A stretch of 50,767 bases of DNA from Deltaproteobacteria bacterium UBA5329 (GCA_002408185.1 DHQV01000079.1:1-50767), one strand, 5' to 3'; counted from the first letter of the stretch, positions 26,469 to 35,913 are shown. The notes: generated from the letters alone by a model not told the origin. Numbers and translations are program-made.

Positions 26469-29012
26469 ATGACAGATACAGCCGCCATGGCATACAGACG
26501 AGTTTACCTCGTCGACGGAAATTCATACCTGTACCGCGCTTTTTATGCTACACCTCACCTGTCGAATTCACGCGGATTTCCGACAAATGCAATCTATGCA
26601 TTCGTGAACATGATCAAGAAATTGCGCAACACAGAGAATCCAGACATTCTTATTGTTGTCTTTGACTCCAAAGGCCCGTCGTTCAGAGAAAAGATCTCTG
26701 CGCAATATAAAGCGCAACGCCCGCCGATGCCTGACAACCTGTCGCTTCAGGTCCCCGTCGTAAAAAGAATAATCGATACCCTTGGTCTGCCGGTCCTAGA
26801 AAAGGAAGGTTTCGAGGCTGATGATATAATAGCGACCCTGACAGAAAATCTCAAGGCACGCAATGACGTCATGACTTTTATCGTGACGAGCGACAAAGAC
26901 ATGATGCAACTCGTCAGCAAAAAGGTGAAGATCCTGGATTCTATGAAAAATCTTGTCATCGGTGAAGCGGAGGTCAGGAAAAAATTCGGAGTTTCTCCCG
27001 GGAATATAATCGATTATCTCGCATTGTGTGGAGATACGTCAGACAATATCCCCGGTGTCCCTGGAATTGGTGAAAAGACCGCACGTGACCTCGTAGCGGC
27101 AATGGGATCGATCGACGATATCTACCGTCGTATCGACGAAATAAACAAAAAGGCTGTTAAAGAGAGATTGATATCCGGCAGGGAAAAAGCTGAAATGAGC
27201 AGGAAACTAGCCACGTTGAGATATGATGTCCCTGTAGAGACAGATATCGAGGTGCTTTGCGGCCGTACGGAAAATCTCGAAGAGCTTAGAAGGATCTATA
27301 GAGAACTCGAATTTACGGCCCTGTACCGCGAGATCAAGGCCGTGCCGCGCGAAAAGAAAGAGCTGAAAGAAAAAACACCGGCCGATCTTATATATGACCG
27401 GATATATATAAGTGCGGCATTCCGGGGAAAGAATGCAGGCACCCTTCACATCGAGGCATTCGCCGTATTCGATGGTGAAGGGGTATTTTTCTCGATGCTC
27501 GAATCGGACCTTTTCACGATACTGGGTAATGCCCGGGAGGTCATTGCACATAACCTGAAACCATTCTTCATCACAGCGGGGAATGAGCTGCGTGGAAAGA
27601 AGGTATTCGACACCATGCTGGCGGCATACCTTGTAAACCCGCTGCGAAAAGACTTTACCCTTGCGGCCACACTGGAAGAATATTGTGATATACCCCCGGC
27701 TGAAATGGAAATGACCGCATCCCTTCGCGACACGGCGGCGTGCCTGCCGGACCTCGCGAATGCGCTTCGCGCAGAACTTGAAGAGCTTGGGCTTTCTGAA
27801 CTTTTCTTCGGGACAGAGTTGCCGCTCGTCGAGGTCCTTGCCGACATGGAAATTGCCGGTGTAAGGATAAACCGGCGCAAGCTTGGCGAGCTTTCGCGCG
27901 ACCTCGATCAGCGCCTGACCGGAATTGTCAAGGAGATCTATGTGTATTCCGACGGCCCGTTCAACATCAACTCCCCTCAGCAGTTATGCCACGTTCTTTT
28001 CGATACACTGGGACTGACACCCGTCAAAAAGACGAAAACTGGATATTCAACCGATACGGGTGTACTGGAGATACTTTCCGAGAGCCATCCTCTTCCATCC
28101 ATGATACTGGAATACAGGTCACTGACAAAACTCAAGAACACATATATCGACGTGTTGCCTGCCCTAATCAATCCGGCGACAGGACGGATACACACCACGT
28201 TTAACCAGATGGTGGTGGCCACAGGACGATTATCGAGCAGCGATCCCAACCTCCAAAACATCCCCATACGGGGGGAAGAGGGCCTGAAAATACGCGAGTC
28301 CTTCGTGCCCGCCGATGGATGCCTCCTCCTGTCCTCCGATTACTCTCAGATCGAGCTTCGCGTGCTCGCGCATCTATCACAGGACCGTGAGTTGATCGAT
28401 ACTTTTCACAGGAACGAGGACATTCACGCGCGGGTAGCCTCAAACGTATTCGGAGTGGGAGCCGACCTGGTTACGGCTGATATGCGCCGTGCCGCCAAGG
28501 TGATCAATTTCGGCATCATATACGGAATGAGTGCCTTCGGTCTGTCGAAACAACTAAGTGTCAGTCAAAAAGAAGCGCAACACTACATCGATAATTATTT
28601 CGAGCGTCACGAGGCCGTAAGGAATTTTATGGATGGCATTAAAGAAAGTGCGCGGGCAAGCGGATTCGTAAGAACGCTCCTTGGCAGGATACGTTTCATA
28701 CCCGAACTCAATAACAGCGACCCGGCAGTACGGCAGTTGGGTGAAAGGGTCGCGATGAACACCCCGATACAGGGAACAGCGGCAGACATTATCAAGATCG
28801 CCATGATCAATATACATCGTGCGGTCCGTCAGCAGGGCTTCAAATCCCGGCTCATCCTTCAGATACACGATGAACTGCTTTGCGAAGTGACGGAAGATGA
28901 AGCCGCGGACATGATCGAGCTTGTCCGGCATGAAATGGAAAGCGTCATCACGCTTGACGTCCCGCTTATCGTTTCCATCGGAACGGGGCATAGCTGGGCC
29001 GAGGCGCACTGA
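26469..29012 (+). CDS. polA: DNA polymerase I, proofreading site degenerate
   Basis: An 847-residue family A polymerase. The 5'-3' exonuclease domain (about 1-290) starts with VYLVDGNSYLYRAFYA and has the SDKDMMQLV and GDTSDNIPGVPGIG acidic motifs. The polymerase domain has motif A DYSQIELRVLAHLSQD (about 623), motif B RRAAKVINFGIIYG and motif C QIHDELL (about 797). The middle 3'-5' exonuclease domain is present in outline (IAHNLKPF, FDTMLAAYLVNP), but the metal-binding DxE and the Asp after HNLK are missing, so proofreading should be lost, as in many polymerase I enzymes. I chose ATG 26469 after GGAAGG. Its 3' end overlaps the convergent BrkB gene by 47 nt. Confidence 0.95.
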   Translation: MTDTAAMAYRRVYLVDGNSYLYRAFYATPHLSNSRGFPTNAIYAFVNMIKKLRNTENPDILIVVFDSKGPSFREKISAQYKAQRPPMPDNLSLQVPVVKRIIDTLGLPVLEKEGFEADDIIATLTENLKARNDVMTFIVTSDKDMMQLVSKKVKILDSMKNLVIGEAEVRKKFGVSPGNIIDYLALCGDTSDNIPGVPGIGEKTARDLVAAMGSIDDIYRRIDEINKKAVKERLISGREKAEMSRKLATLRYDVPVETDIEVLCGRTENLEELRRIYRELEFTALYREIKAVPREKKELKEKTPADLIYDRIYISAAFRGKNAGTLHIEAFAVFDGEGVFFSMLESDLFTILGNAREVIAHNLKPFFITAGNELRGKKVFDTMLAAYLVNPLRKDFTLAATLEEYCDIPPAEMEMTASLRDTAACLPDLANALRAELEELGLSELFFGTELPLVEVLADMEIAGVRINRRKLGELSRDLDQRLTGIVKEIYVYSDGPFNINSPQQLCHVLFDTLGLTPVKKTKTGYSTDTGVLEILSESHPLPSMILEYRSLTKLKNTYIDVLPALINPATGRIHTTFNQMVVATGRLSSSDPNLQNIPIRGEEGLKIRESFVPADGCLLLSSDYSQIELRVLAHLSQDRELIDTFHRNEDIHARVASNVFGVGADLVTADMRRAAKVINFGIIYGMSAFGLSKQLSVSQKEAQHYIDNYFERHEAVRNFMDGIKESARASGFVRTLLGRIRFIPELNNSDPAVRQLGERVAMNTPIQGTAADIIKIAMINIHRAVRQQGFKSRLILQIHDELLCEVTEDEAADMIELVRHEMESVITLDVPLIVSIGTGHSWAEAH

Positions 29013-29865
29013 CCGGCGTCTGCGATGATACTGCCAGAAATTCCGCACACGCAATAAAAACAAACACCGAAAAATACACCCAAAACAAAAACGCGAGAAA
29101 AACTCCGTATGTTCCGAAAAATGCCGTAAACCTCCCTATGTACAGAACAAAGTACTGAAAGAAATATTTGCCCGCGTGCCAGAAAACAGCTCCGAGGGAT
29201 GCCGCAAAGAAGAGCTTTTTCTTGTCCCTGACGGGGGTAAGAAAATAATACAGGAACCAGAACATCCCCGTTACCAGGAGGAGGTCCATGAATGAAAGCG
29301 AGGCCCTGGTTATAAAGCCTCCCAGAGTTTTTACCATTTTGACCTGGATCAAAAGCGAAAATGCGAAACTGAAAAAAATGAGGGTCTGTATGAACGAAAA
29401 GGTCAATGTGAGAAAAAATTCCTCCTGCTTCCCTTTCAAAAACCCTTTTTTTGTCGTGCCAAAAATGAGCTGAAATGCCGGGCGCATAACCGCGAAGAGA
29501 CGTGATGTGAACAAAAGGAGAAATATGAGACCCAACGGGCCCGACAGGCGCTTTGAGAGAGATATGAGGTTCAATTCCCTAAGAAGCTTTTTTACGATCA
29601 CGGCGTTGTAGGGCTCCGGGATAATGTTCGCTATGTATTTCTCCATATGCACCGCAGGATGGCTTATATCGATAACGTAGCTGATGATAAAAAGAGAAAA
29701 AAGCGTAAAAGGAATAAAAGTCAGCAGGACATAAAAAGAGATCGACGATACCATTATATTGGCATGATCGGCCTGATATTTTTTGAAAATGAGTCTCAGG
29801 ATGCGGGGCGCACCCCTGATCCCAGCCATACCTTTTCCCAAAATTCCTTTAACCTTCCTATTCAT
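28966..29865 (-). CDS. YihY/BrkB-family inner-membrane protein
   Basis: A 299-residue protein with six predicted membrane helices and the family's N-terminal ANIMVSSISFYVLLTFIPFTL, mid FLTPVRDKKKL and late FGTYGVFLAFLFWVYFS motifs. The family is widespread; its function is not settled (once called RNase BN, now thought to be membrane transport or integrity). The last 16 codons overlap the end of polA on the other strand. The C-terminal tail (TPVSAPRPSYAPFRWKR) is Pro-rich and cytoplasmic. Confidence 0.9.
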   Translation of the reverse strand: MNRKVKGILGKGMAGIRGAPRILRLIFKKYQADHANIMVSSISFYVLLTFIPFTLFSLFIISYVIDISHPAVHMEKYIANIIPEPYNAVIVKKLLRELNLISLSKRLSGPLGLIFLLLFTSRLFAVMRPAFQLIFGTTKKGFLKGKQEEFFLTLTFSFIQTLIFFSFAFSLLIQVKMVKTLGGFITRASLSFMDLLLVTGMFWFLYYFLTPVRDKKKLFFAASLGAVFWHAGKYFFQYFVLYIGRFTAFFGTYGVFLAFLFWVYFSVFVFIACAEFLAVSSQTPVSAPRPSYAPFRWKR

Positions 29866-29952
29866 TCACCCCGGATCGAAACCCAATGACCTTGATTAAA
29901 GATCATCGGATTTGAGTTTTTTCGCTCCTTAGGCCTGAAGCCTTACGGTCTT

Positions 29953-30927
29953 TCATCCAATTCTTATCCTCGGATCTGCTACTGCGTACGAAACGTCCGC
30001 TATCAGGTTGCCGATGAGTGTGAGGAATGCGCCTATTACGAGAATTCCCATAATGGTGGGATAATCCCTGGCCATGACGCTGAAATAGAAAAGCTGGCCC
30101 ATACCCGGTATAGAGAAGATGCTTTCGAAAATGACGCTGCCTCCGATGAGCCCCGGCACTGACAGGCCAAGGATCGTAATGACAGGCAGAAGTGCATTTC
30201 TGAGGGCATGCTTGCGGATGACCATCTTTTCAGGAAGACCCTTGGCATAAGCGGTTGTAATGTATTCCTGCCTGAGGACCTCGAGAAGGCTGCTTTTCAT
30301 ATAACGCGATATGCCCGCGAGGCTCCCCACTGCAGAGATCGCCACGGGAAGGACAAGGTGCCGAGCTATATCGGCAACTTTACCGAGAATTCCCATATCC
30401 TGAAAATCGTAGGATTTTATCCCCGAAACGGGAAGTATTTCTAGGTACACACCAAAAAAGATCATAGTGAGCAGGGCCACCCAGAACGTCGGCGCGGCAT
30501 ATCCGGCGAAGACAAAGGATGTCAGCAGCTTATCCACGATCGAGTCTTTATAGCGGGCGCAATAAACACCAATAGGGATGCCAAAGATAAAGATGAGCCC
30601 CATGGACAGGAGATTTATGACTATGGTAATCGGCAGTCTTTCCTTGATCTTGTCTATAACGGGCCGGCGGTCTGTAGCGAAAGACGTTCCGAAATCGAAT
30701 CTGACTATCCTCTTGAGCCATGTCCAGTATTGAACATGGAGCGGTTTATCGAGGCCGTAAAAGGCGCGGATTCTCTCCCGCGCTTCCTTAGTGATCTTGG
30801 GATTCATCTCGGCTTCGAGCATACCGGGTTCTCCCGGCACGAGGTGAATGACCGCGAAGGAAACGAGGGTGATCCCGAATATCATCGGGATCATGAAAAA
30901 AAGCCGTTTAGCGAGATACTGCAGCAT
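29953..30927 (-). CDS. Peptide/nickel-type ABC transporter permease (DppB/OppB family)
   Basis: A 324-residue permease with six helices. It starts LAKRLFFMIPMIFGITLVSFAVIHLVPG, exactly the DppB/OppB N-terminus, and the inner-membrane EAA-loop equivalent is at YITTAYAKGLPEKMVIRKHALRNALLP. It forms half of a transmembrane channel, normally together with a DppC-type partner and DppD/DppF ATPases. None of those is in the window; downstream on this strand is the unrelated BrkB gene. It overlaps the binding-protein gene by 20 nt. Confidence 0.93.
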   Translation of the reverse strand: MLQYLAKRLFFMIPMIFGITLVSFAVIHLVPGEPGMLEAEMNPKITKEARERIRAFYGLDKPLHVQYWTWLKRIVRFDFGTSFATDRRPVIDKIKERLPITIVINLLSMGLIFIFGIPIGVYCARYKDSIVDKLLTSFVFAGYAAPTFWVALLTMIFFGVYLEILPVSGIKSYDFQDMGILGKVADIARHLVLPVAISAVGSLAGISRYMKSSLLEVLRQEYITTAYAKGLPEKMVIRKHALRNALLPVITILGLSVPGLIGGSVIFESIFSIPGMGQLFYFSVMARDYPTIMGILVIGAFLTLIGNLIADVSYAVADPRIRIG

Positions 30928-32554
30928 TGATCCTGTACCTCATCTGGTTCTCCGGAACGTACCACTTGATAAAATTATACATAATGCCGGCCGGACCGGG
31001 ATCGATGCCCTTGAAGCGCCGATGGACGGCTACGGTGGCATAGGGCACAAAAAGGAACGTATAGGGCTGGTCTTCAGCAAGGATCTCCTGGATGCGGTCG
31101 AGATATTTTTTCCTGCCTGCCTTGTCCATCGTATGACGGGCTTTTACCAGTAATTCATCGATTTCTTTATTTTCATACGAAGTAAAATTCAGCTCCTTCG
31201 GCCCCTGCTTCGAGGAATGCCAGATATCGAAAAGATCGGGATCGTTAGGGATAGTCCAGCCCAAAAGGACCGCATCGAAATTTCTCTTGTCTATAAAATC
31301 ATTGACAAGGGTCGCCCACTCGAGAACACGTATTTTCATCGTGACCCCGATCTCTGAAAACCGGCGCTGTATCAGCTCGGCGCTCTGGATCCGCACCGTG
31401 TTTCCCTGATTGACCAGAACCGTAAATTCAAACGGGATCCCGTCTTTTCTCATTTGACCGTCGGGGCCCCGTTGAAACCCGGCCTCCTTCAAGAGGGCAA
31501 GCGCCTTTTCAGGATTGTATTCGAATTTCTTCACGTTATCGTTGTACGCCCACATGTCAGGCTTGAACGGGCCGGTTGCCTCTATCCCCTGCCCTAGGAG
31601 GATGCCGTCGATTATCTCCTTCTTGTTGATCGCACGGGCAAAGGCCTGGCGAACCCTCTTATCCTGAAAGAATTTGTGTTTAAGGTTGTAGCCGAGATAT
31701 GTATATGCGAATGCAAGATATTTATATCTGTTAAATTCACGTTGAAAAGCAGGGTAGTTCGTCTGCTTGACATATTGCAGCGGTGTCAGCCCCATCATGT
31801 CGATCGAATTGTTCTTGAGCTCGAGGAACATTGTGGCGGTGTCTGGGATGATCTTCATCATGTATCGCCCGATATATGGCCTGCTTTCGAAATACTCTGG
31901 ATTGGCTGTCAGGATCACACGATCACCGGGCACCCATTCCGTAAACACGAAAGGTCCCGTACCAACAGGTTTTCTTTTCAGTGGCGAGGAAGTAATGTCC
32001 TGCCCTTCCAGGAGATGCCGGGGCAGGATGGCCGAAGACCAGCTGATGAGGGCAGGTGCGAAAGGCCTGTCATAGGTTACCCTGAACGTATGATCATCAA
32101 GTATCTGGGCTTTCTTGACGAGTTTGAAGTCGCCCGAATACGGTGTCGGCGTCTTCGGATCGATCGTGACCTTATACGTGAACATCACATCCTTTGCGGT
32201 AAAAGGCCTGCCATCATGCCATTTGACGCCTTTGCGAAGTTTGAACGTTATCGACAGATTGTCCCCGGATATGAGCCACGATTCGGCCAGATCGCCTACG
32301 ATATTGAGATCTTTATCATATTTGACAAGCCCGTTATAGATGTATGAAGCTATCTCGTGGGACGATGAATCACTGGCAAGAATGGGGATAAGATTGGAAG
32401 GCTCGCCTATCGAGCCCGTTATGATCATGTCACCGTACGCGGGCTTGCCCGGATCGTCATATAATGCCGCATCTTTTTTCTTGCCGCATGAGAGAAGGAG
32501 TGCAAAACAAAGAAAAAAAAGCAGGACCAGTCTCTTTTTGGTTATTATTGCCAC
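30908..32554 (-). CDS. Peptide-type ABC transporter substrate-binding lipoprotein
   Basis: A 548-residue SBP_bac_5-family (DppA/OppA-like) protein. The signal sequence ends in the lipobox LLLSC at about residue 23, so it is lipid-anchored in the periplasm. Family marks are ILASDSSSHEIASYIYNGLVKYDKDLNIVGDLAESW, FKLRKGVKWHDGRPFTAKDV and VRQAFARAINKKEII. It binds oligopeptides or a similar solute and passes it to the permease encoded just downstream. Starts at GTG 32554. The rest of the transporter must be elsewhere. Confidence 0.94.
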   Translation of the reverse strand: MAIITKKRLVLLFFLCFALLLSCGKKKDAALYDDPGKPAYGDMIITGSIGEPSNLIPILASDSSSHEIASYIYNGLVKYDKDLNIVGDLAESWLISGDNLSITFKLRKGVKWHDGRPFTAKDVMFTYKVTIDPKTPTPYSGDFKLVKKAQILDDHTFRVTYDRPFAPALISWSSAILPRHLLEGQDITSSPLKRKPVGTGPFVFTEWVPGDRVILTANPEYFESRPYIGRYMMKIIPDTATMFLELKNNSIDMMGLTPLQYVKQTNYPAFQREFNRYKYLAFAYTYLGYNLKHKFFQDKRVRQAFARAINKKEIIDGILLGQGIEATGPFKPDMWAYNDNVKKFEYNPEKALALLKEAGFQRGPDGQMRKDGIPFEFTVLVNQGNTVRIQSAELIQRRFSEIGVTMKIRVLEWATLVNDFIDKRNFDAVLLGWTIPNDPDLFDIWHSSKQGPKELNFTSYENKEIDELLVKARHTMDKAGRKKYLDRIQEILAEDQPYTFLFVPYATVAVHRRFKGIDPGPAGIMYNFIKWYVPENQMRYRINAAVSR

Positions 32555-32795
32555 AATCGAAGCTAATTCTAGCAGATAAGCCCCGACAAAGTAAAGAAAG
32601 GGCCCTGAAGGATCACGATTACCCGTCCGGGGCCTTATCTCCCATTTCTAGTTTAATTTCTTGAAAACATGCGGCGAATTCTATATAACATCACGGGGTC
32701 CGTCAAAAAGCGTAATATTGGCACCCGGGTACCTTTCTGACCAATCTGCCGCGAGCCCTTGTTAAAAATGAAATGACCGGAGTTAGCCGAAGAAA

Positions 32796-33740
32796 ATGTA
32801 CATTAATGCAATATCACATTACCTGCCTTCAACGCTTGTTCACAACGATTACTATACACAACTCAAAGGTCTGACCGATGAATGGATCTTTCAAAGGTCC
32901 GGTATAAGACGGCGCACTCGGGCCGCAGATGATGAGAATACGAATACCATGGCGATCGAGGCGATAATCCCGCTCGTCGGCAGCCTGCCGTACGACGTGA
33001 CAGACGTAGACCTCATCGTCGGTGCGACCTACACGCCCTATGACACCGTGGGCACACTGGCGCACACGGTGCAGGGGCACTTCAAGATACATTCAGCCAC
33101 AGCCGTGACCGTAACATCCGCCTGCTCATCGTTTATAAATGCGGTTGAGATAGTCGAGGGTTATTTCGCAACAGGTAAAGCGAAGCGCGCCCTCGTTATC
33201 GCGTCGGAACACAATTACATGTACACCAACGAAGACTGCGACCAATCGGCACACCTCTGGGGGGACGGTGCCGGATGCGCATTTATATCATCAGAACAGT
33301 GCTCGGTCGATGATATCGAGATCATCGACGTGCACACCACCGGGCTCGGGCATATCGGCAAGGGTGTGTCAGGTGTTCACTTAAGGCCTTCCAACGGCGG
33401 TCTCACCATGCCTTACGGACGCGATATTTTTGTAAATGCCTGCAAATTTATGGCTGTAGAGGCGAAAGACATTGTAGAAAAGAACCATTACATGCTCGGG
33501 GATGTCAATTATCTCGTACCCCATCAAGCCAATTCCCGTATAATGGATCACGTAGCCAAAGTGCTCGGCGTAGAGCAATCCCGGGTCATTTCCAATATCG
33601 AGGATACGGGGAATACCGGGTGTGCCAGCACCCTCATATGCCTTTCTCAAAACTGGCGAAAATTCACAAAAGACGACCTGATCCTCGTCACCGTATTCGG
33701 CGGCGGCTACTCCAGCGGCGCAATGCTACTCAAGAAATAA
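32796..33740 (+). CDS. 3-oxoacyl-ACP synthase III-like enzyme (thiolase fold)
   Basis: A 314-residue KAS III/FabH-family protein. The catalytic triad is intact: Cys near 110 (TVTSACSSFINAV), His near 243 (LVPHQANSRIM) and Asn near 273 (NIEDTGNTGCAS). The C-terminal GGGYSSGAMLLK is typical. It joins an acyl-CoA to malonyl-ACP or a related acceptor. It stands alone, outside any fatty-acid operon, and the next gene is a nitroreductase, so it may serve a special product rather than housekeeping lipid synthesis. Start ATG 32796 has only a weak ribosome site. Confidence 0.9.
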   Translation: MYINAISHYLPSTLVHNDYYTQLKGLTDEWIFQRSGIRRRTRAADDENTNTMAIEAIIPLVGSLPYDVTDVDLIVGATYTPYDTVGTLAHTVQGHFKIHSATAVTVTSACSSFINAVEIVEGYFATGKAKRALVIASEHNYMYTNEDCDQSAHLWGDGAGCAFISSEQCSVDDIEIIDVHTTGLGHIGKGVSGVHLRPSNGGLTMPYGRDIFVNACKFMAVEAKDIVEKNHYMLGDVNYLVPHQANSRIMDHVAKVLGVEQSRVISNIEDTGNTGCASTLICLSQNWRKFTKDDLILVTVFGGGYSSGAMLLKK

Positions 33741-33798
33741 GAACGGTCTCAAGTCTCAGGTTAAAACAAAAACAAAAAAGCGTCATTCCCCACCCCCA

Positions 33799-33825
33799 CG
33801 TCACCCGGCTTTCGCCGGGGTGACG
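33799..33825. repeat. REP-like GC-rich hairpin
   Basis: CGTCACCCGGC, loop TTTC, then GCCGGGGTGACG, with one bulged base. This is the common bacterial REP-type palindrome (CGTCACCCCGGC...), here between convergently unrelated genes. There is no adjacent T-run. Confidence 0.6.
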
Positions 33826-33874
33826 GAGGTGGTTAGTATTGACAGTGAGCGCTACAGGTTAGATAATTAACTTT

Positions 33875-34432
33875 ATGGAACTTTTAAAGGCAATAAAGGA
33901 AAGGCGGAGTGTCAGGCATTACAGGAACGATAACGTGCCGGACGAGATATTGACCGAGATAATCGATGCGGCGCGGCGTTCGCCTTCGTGGGCGAATACC
34001 CAGGTGTGGCGTTTTATCGTCGTAAAAGATGCCGCAATAAAAAAGGCGCTCAGGGATTGCCTCGGCCCCCAGAATCCTGCACGGGCAGCCATGATCGAGG
34101 CGCCCATCATAATCTGCGTTGCCGCACAAAGAAATGTGTCCGGCTGCCGAGGCGGCACACCAACGACGAACAAGGGCGACTGGTTCATGTTCGATGCCGG
34201 CATCGCGATGGAACACATCGCGCTCGCGGCGTGGAACTTCGGTCTCGGTTCTGTCCATGTGGGGAGTTTCGATGCCGGGAAAGCGGAAGAAGTCCTCAAG
34301 ATTCCGAAAGGGTACAGCATTACCGAAATGATGCCCCTCGGGTATTTCGACGAGGTTCCCCGCAAAACCCCGCGCAAGTCTCTTTCCGAGATCACCTACC
34401 TCGACCGGTTCGAGGTACCGTTCTTTAAGTAA
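33875..34432 (+). CDS. Nitroreductase-family FMN oxidoreductase
   Basis: A 185-residue nitroreductase-fold protein. It starts with AIKERRSVRHYRNDNVPDE (FMN phosphate and family marker), then RSPSWANTQVWRFIVV. The GIAMEHIALAAWNFGLGS and GYFDEVPRKTPRKS ends follow. It should bind FMN and use NAD(P)H, working as a dimer in the cytoplasm; the substrate is unknown. The short length places it in the small nitroreductase group. It converges with the zincin gene 17 nt away. Confidence 0.92.
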   Translation: MELLKAIKERRSVRHYRNDNVPDEILTEIIDAARRSPSWANTQVWRFIVVKDAAIKKALRDCLGPQNPARAAMIEAPIIICVAAQRNVSGCRGGTPTTNKGDWFMFDAGIAMEHIALAAWNFGLGSVHVGSFDAGKAEEVLKIPKGYSITEMMPLGYFDEVPRKTPRKSLSEITYLDRFEVPFFK

Positions 34433-34449
34433 GAGACCAAAAGTGGTAT

Positions 34450-34836
34450 CTATCCATATCCTAATTCTTCCAGCCTCTCCTCGGTCATTCCGATATAATG
34501 AGCCACCTCGTGGACGACCGTGATCTCGATCTCTTCTTCCAGCTCTTCGCGGGTGTTGCACATTTCTTCGAGGGGCTCCTGAAAGAGATAGATCATATCG
34601 GGATAAAGCGGAGGAATTGTGGCTGAACGTTCGGTAAGGGGCACTCCTTGAAAAAGGCCAAGCGGGCATTCACCGGGCGGTATTCCCATTTCCCGCATCA
34701 TCAGCCGTGAAGGCCTTTTTTTTACCGAGATCACTATGTTGTCGAGATATTGCCTTATCTCATAAGGGATGTTCTCGATGGCTTTCGCCACGATGCTGTC
34801 GAATTCTTTATCATCCATTTTAATGGGCATGGGCAT
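34450..34836 (-). CDS. Metallopeptidase-family protein (zincin-1, HExxH)
   Basis: A 128-residue protein with the zincin motif VVHEVAHYIGMTEERLEELGY near the C-terminus: the two His and the Glu of HExxH, and a later Glu as third ligand. The middle has MGIPPGECPLGLFQG...PPLYPDMIYLFQEPLEE, which is typical of this small predicted metallopeptidase family (PF06262). Cytoplasmic; no substrate known. It lies 18 nt after the Nudix gene on the same strand. Confidence 0.9.
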   Translation of the reverse strand: MPMPIKMDDKEFDSIVAKAIENIPYEIRQYLDNIVISVKKRPSRLMMREMGIPPGECPLGLFQGVPLTERSATIPPLYPDMIYLFQEPLEEMCNTREELEEEIEITVVHEVAHYIGMTEERLEELGYG

Positions 34837-34854
34837 CGTCTTTGAAAAACGGGA

Positions 34855-35547
34855 TCAAGCACGCGTCTCCGGTCCGTCATCAATCTTCTCAAGAACGGCG
34901 ATAAATTCACTGATAATGATCGCTGTCGCTCCCCAAACTTTTTTTCCGTATACGTCAAAATAGGGAATGCGGCGCTCGATCCCCCCTATCATCCGATGTT
35001 CGACGCCAGTATTCCCGGGGTCGATAAAATGAGTTACAGGCACCTCGAACACGTGCAAAACTTCCCGCTCCTGCATCGCAAAAGACGGACGGTACGGCAG
35101 GTACGCAACGAAAGGATAAACGTGAAAATTGCTCGGCTCTATGTATATGGGGGTCAATTCACCGAGTATATCTATATCATCACAACATACGCCAAGCTCT
35201 TCACAGACTTCGCGACATGCTGTATGCGCGAGAGAGATATCCTCAGATTCAATGCCCCCGCCAGGAAGGCTGATCTGCCCTTTGTGAACAGTTACGTTAT
35301 CCGTGCGTACTGTCAGGACGACAAAAAGTCCGCCCTTTTCGTCGCCCGGATAAAGGAGCAACATGACAGCCCCAACGAAAGGGGTATCCTTCCCGGGTGG
35401 AGGCGTGAATACCCGATGCGACGGCGACATGCGCACCTGCGCCTCATAACCTGGCAACGGCATTTGTAGTGCCTTTTTTATATTTTCCGGAGTAAATCTA
35501 TCCTCGATAACCGCCTCTTCCCTAAAAAACCCCCAGACCCACACCAA
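34855..35547 (-). CDS. Nudix hydrolase, CoA-pyrophosphatase-like
   Basis: A 230-residue protein with a full Nudix box: G-x5-E-x7-REVCEELGV, in LPGGGIESEDISLAHTACREVCEELGV-type order. Flanking features (GALLLYPGDEKGGLFVVLTVR, then ITPIYIEPSNFHVYPFVAYLP) fit the NudL/CoaA-pyrophosphatase group, which breaks down CoA or other nucleoside diphosphates. The only start is TTG 35547, inside the end of the 94-residue gene (26-nt overlap), so it is probably translated by coupling. Upstream segments are not conserved in kind, so the real start might be a few codons later. Confidence 0.88.
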   Translation of the reverse strand: MVWVWGFFREEAVIEDRFTPENIKKALQMPLPGYEAQVRMSPSHRVFTPPPGKDTPFVGAVMLLLYPGDEKGGLFVVLTVRTDNVTVHKGQISLPGGGIESEDISLAHTACREVCEELGVCCDDIDILGELTPIYIEPSNFHVYPFVAYLPYRPSFAMQEREVLHVFEVPVTHFIDPGNTGVEHRMIGGIERRIPYFDVYGKKVWGATAIIISEFIAVLEKIDDGPETRA

Positions 35548-35806
35548 CCATTCCAGGGCCGGAATCGTATGCCTCTGTCAAAGACCGGGAATTATCCTCG
35601 ATCTCGTTTTCGATGCGCATAACGACCTTTCTGATCTCGGCAATTATTTCGAGACCCGTCTTAAAGGGGTCTTTAGCTGAGCCTATTTGCGCTATCGCCG
35701 TGTCTTCAACATTTTTTAATGATGCCATAAGGCCCTTGTCAATCTTAGGGGCTGCTTTTTTTGGAGCTGCAACTTTTTTCTTTGCTTTTGATTTTACCGT
35801 TGCCAT
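35522..35806 (-). CDS. Lys/Ala-rich small protein, unknown
   Basis: A 94-residue protein. The first 22 residues are almost all Lys, Ala and Pro (ATVKSKAKKKVAAPKKAAPK), like a histone-H1-type DNA-binding tail. A helical part follows, with VEDTAIAQIGSAKDPFKTGLEIIAEIRKVVMRIENEI. AAGGAGGTG precedes the ATG. It has its own good promoter (35886-35913). I infer a nucleic-acid-associated role from the tail only; no family recognised. The C-terminus is glycine-rich (GPGMVGVGLGVF) and overlaps the Nudix gene. Confidence 0.75.
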   Translation of the reverse strand: MATVKSKAKKKVAAPKKAAPKIDKGLMASLKNVEDTAIAQIGSAKDPFKTGLEIIAEIRKVVMRIENEIEDNSRSLTEAYDSGPGMVGVGLGVF

Positions 35807-35885
35807 ACAACACCTCCTTTAAGATGTGTCAGCACCGCACATTGGGGAAAATCCCCGAAACCCGGAAAAATTCGTCCATATCACA

Positions 35886-35913
35886 ATTATATTGTTAATA
35901 CTCCATCCGTCAA
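35886..35913 (-). promoter_or_regulatory. Sigma-70-type promoter of the Lys-rich protein and Nudix genes
   Basis: On the minus strand: TTGACG (35908-35913), 16-nt spacer, perfect TATAAT (35886-35891). Confidence 0.75.

Noticed and set aside
33799..33825. GC-rich hairpin as a terminator of the KAS III-like gene
   Set aside because: No T-run follows; it fits a REP-like repeat better.
33884..34669. Minus-strand open frame of 261 codons across the nitroreductase and zincin genes
   Set aside because: Shadow of the plus-strand nitroreductase and out of frame with the zincin, both of which have clear family motifs.
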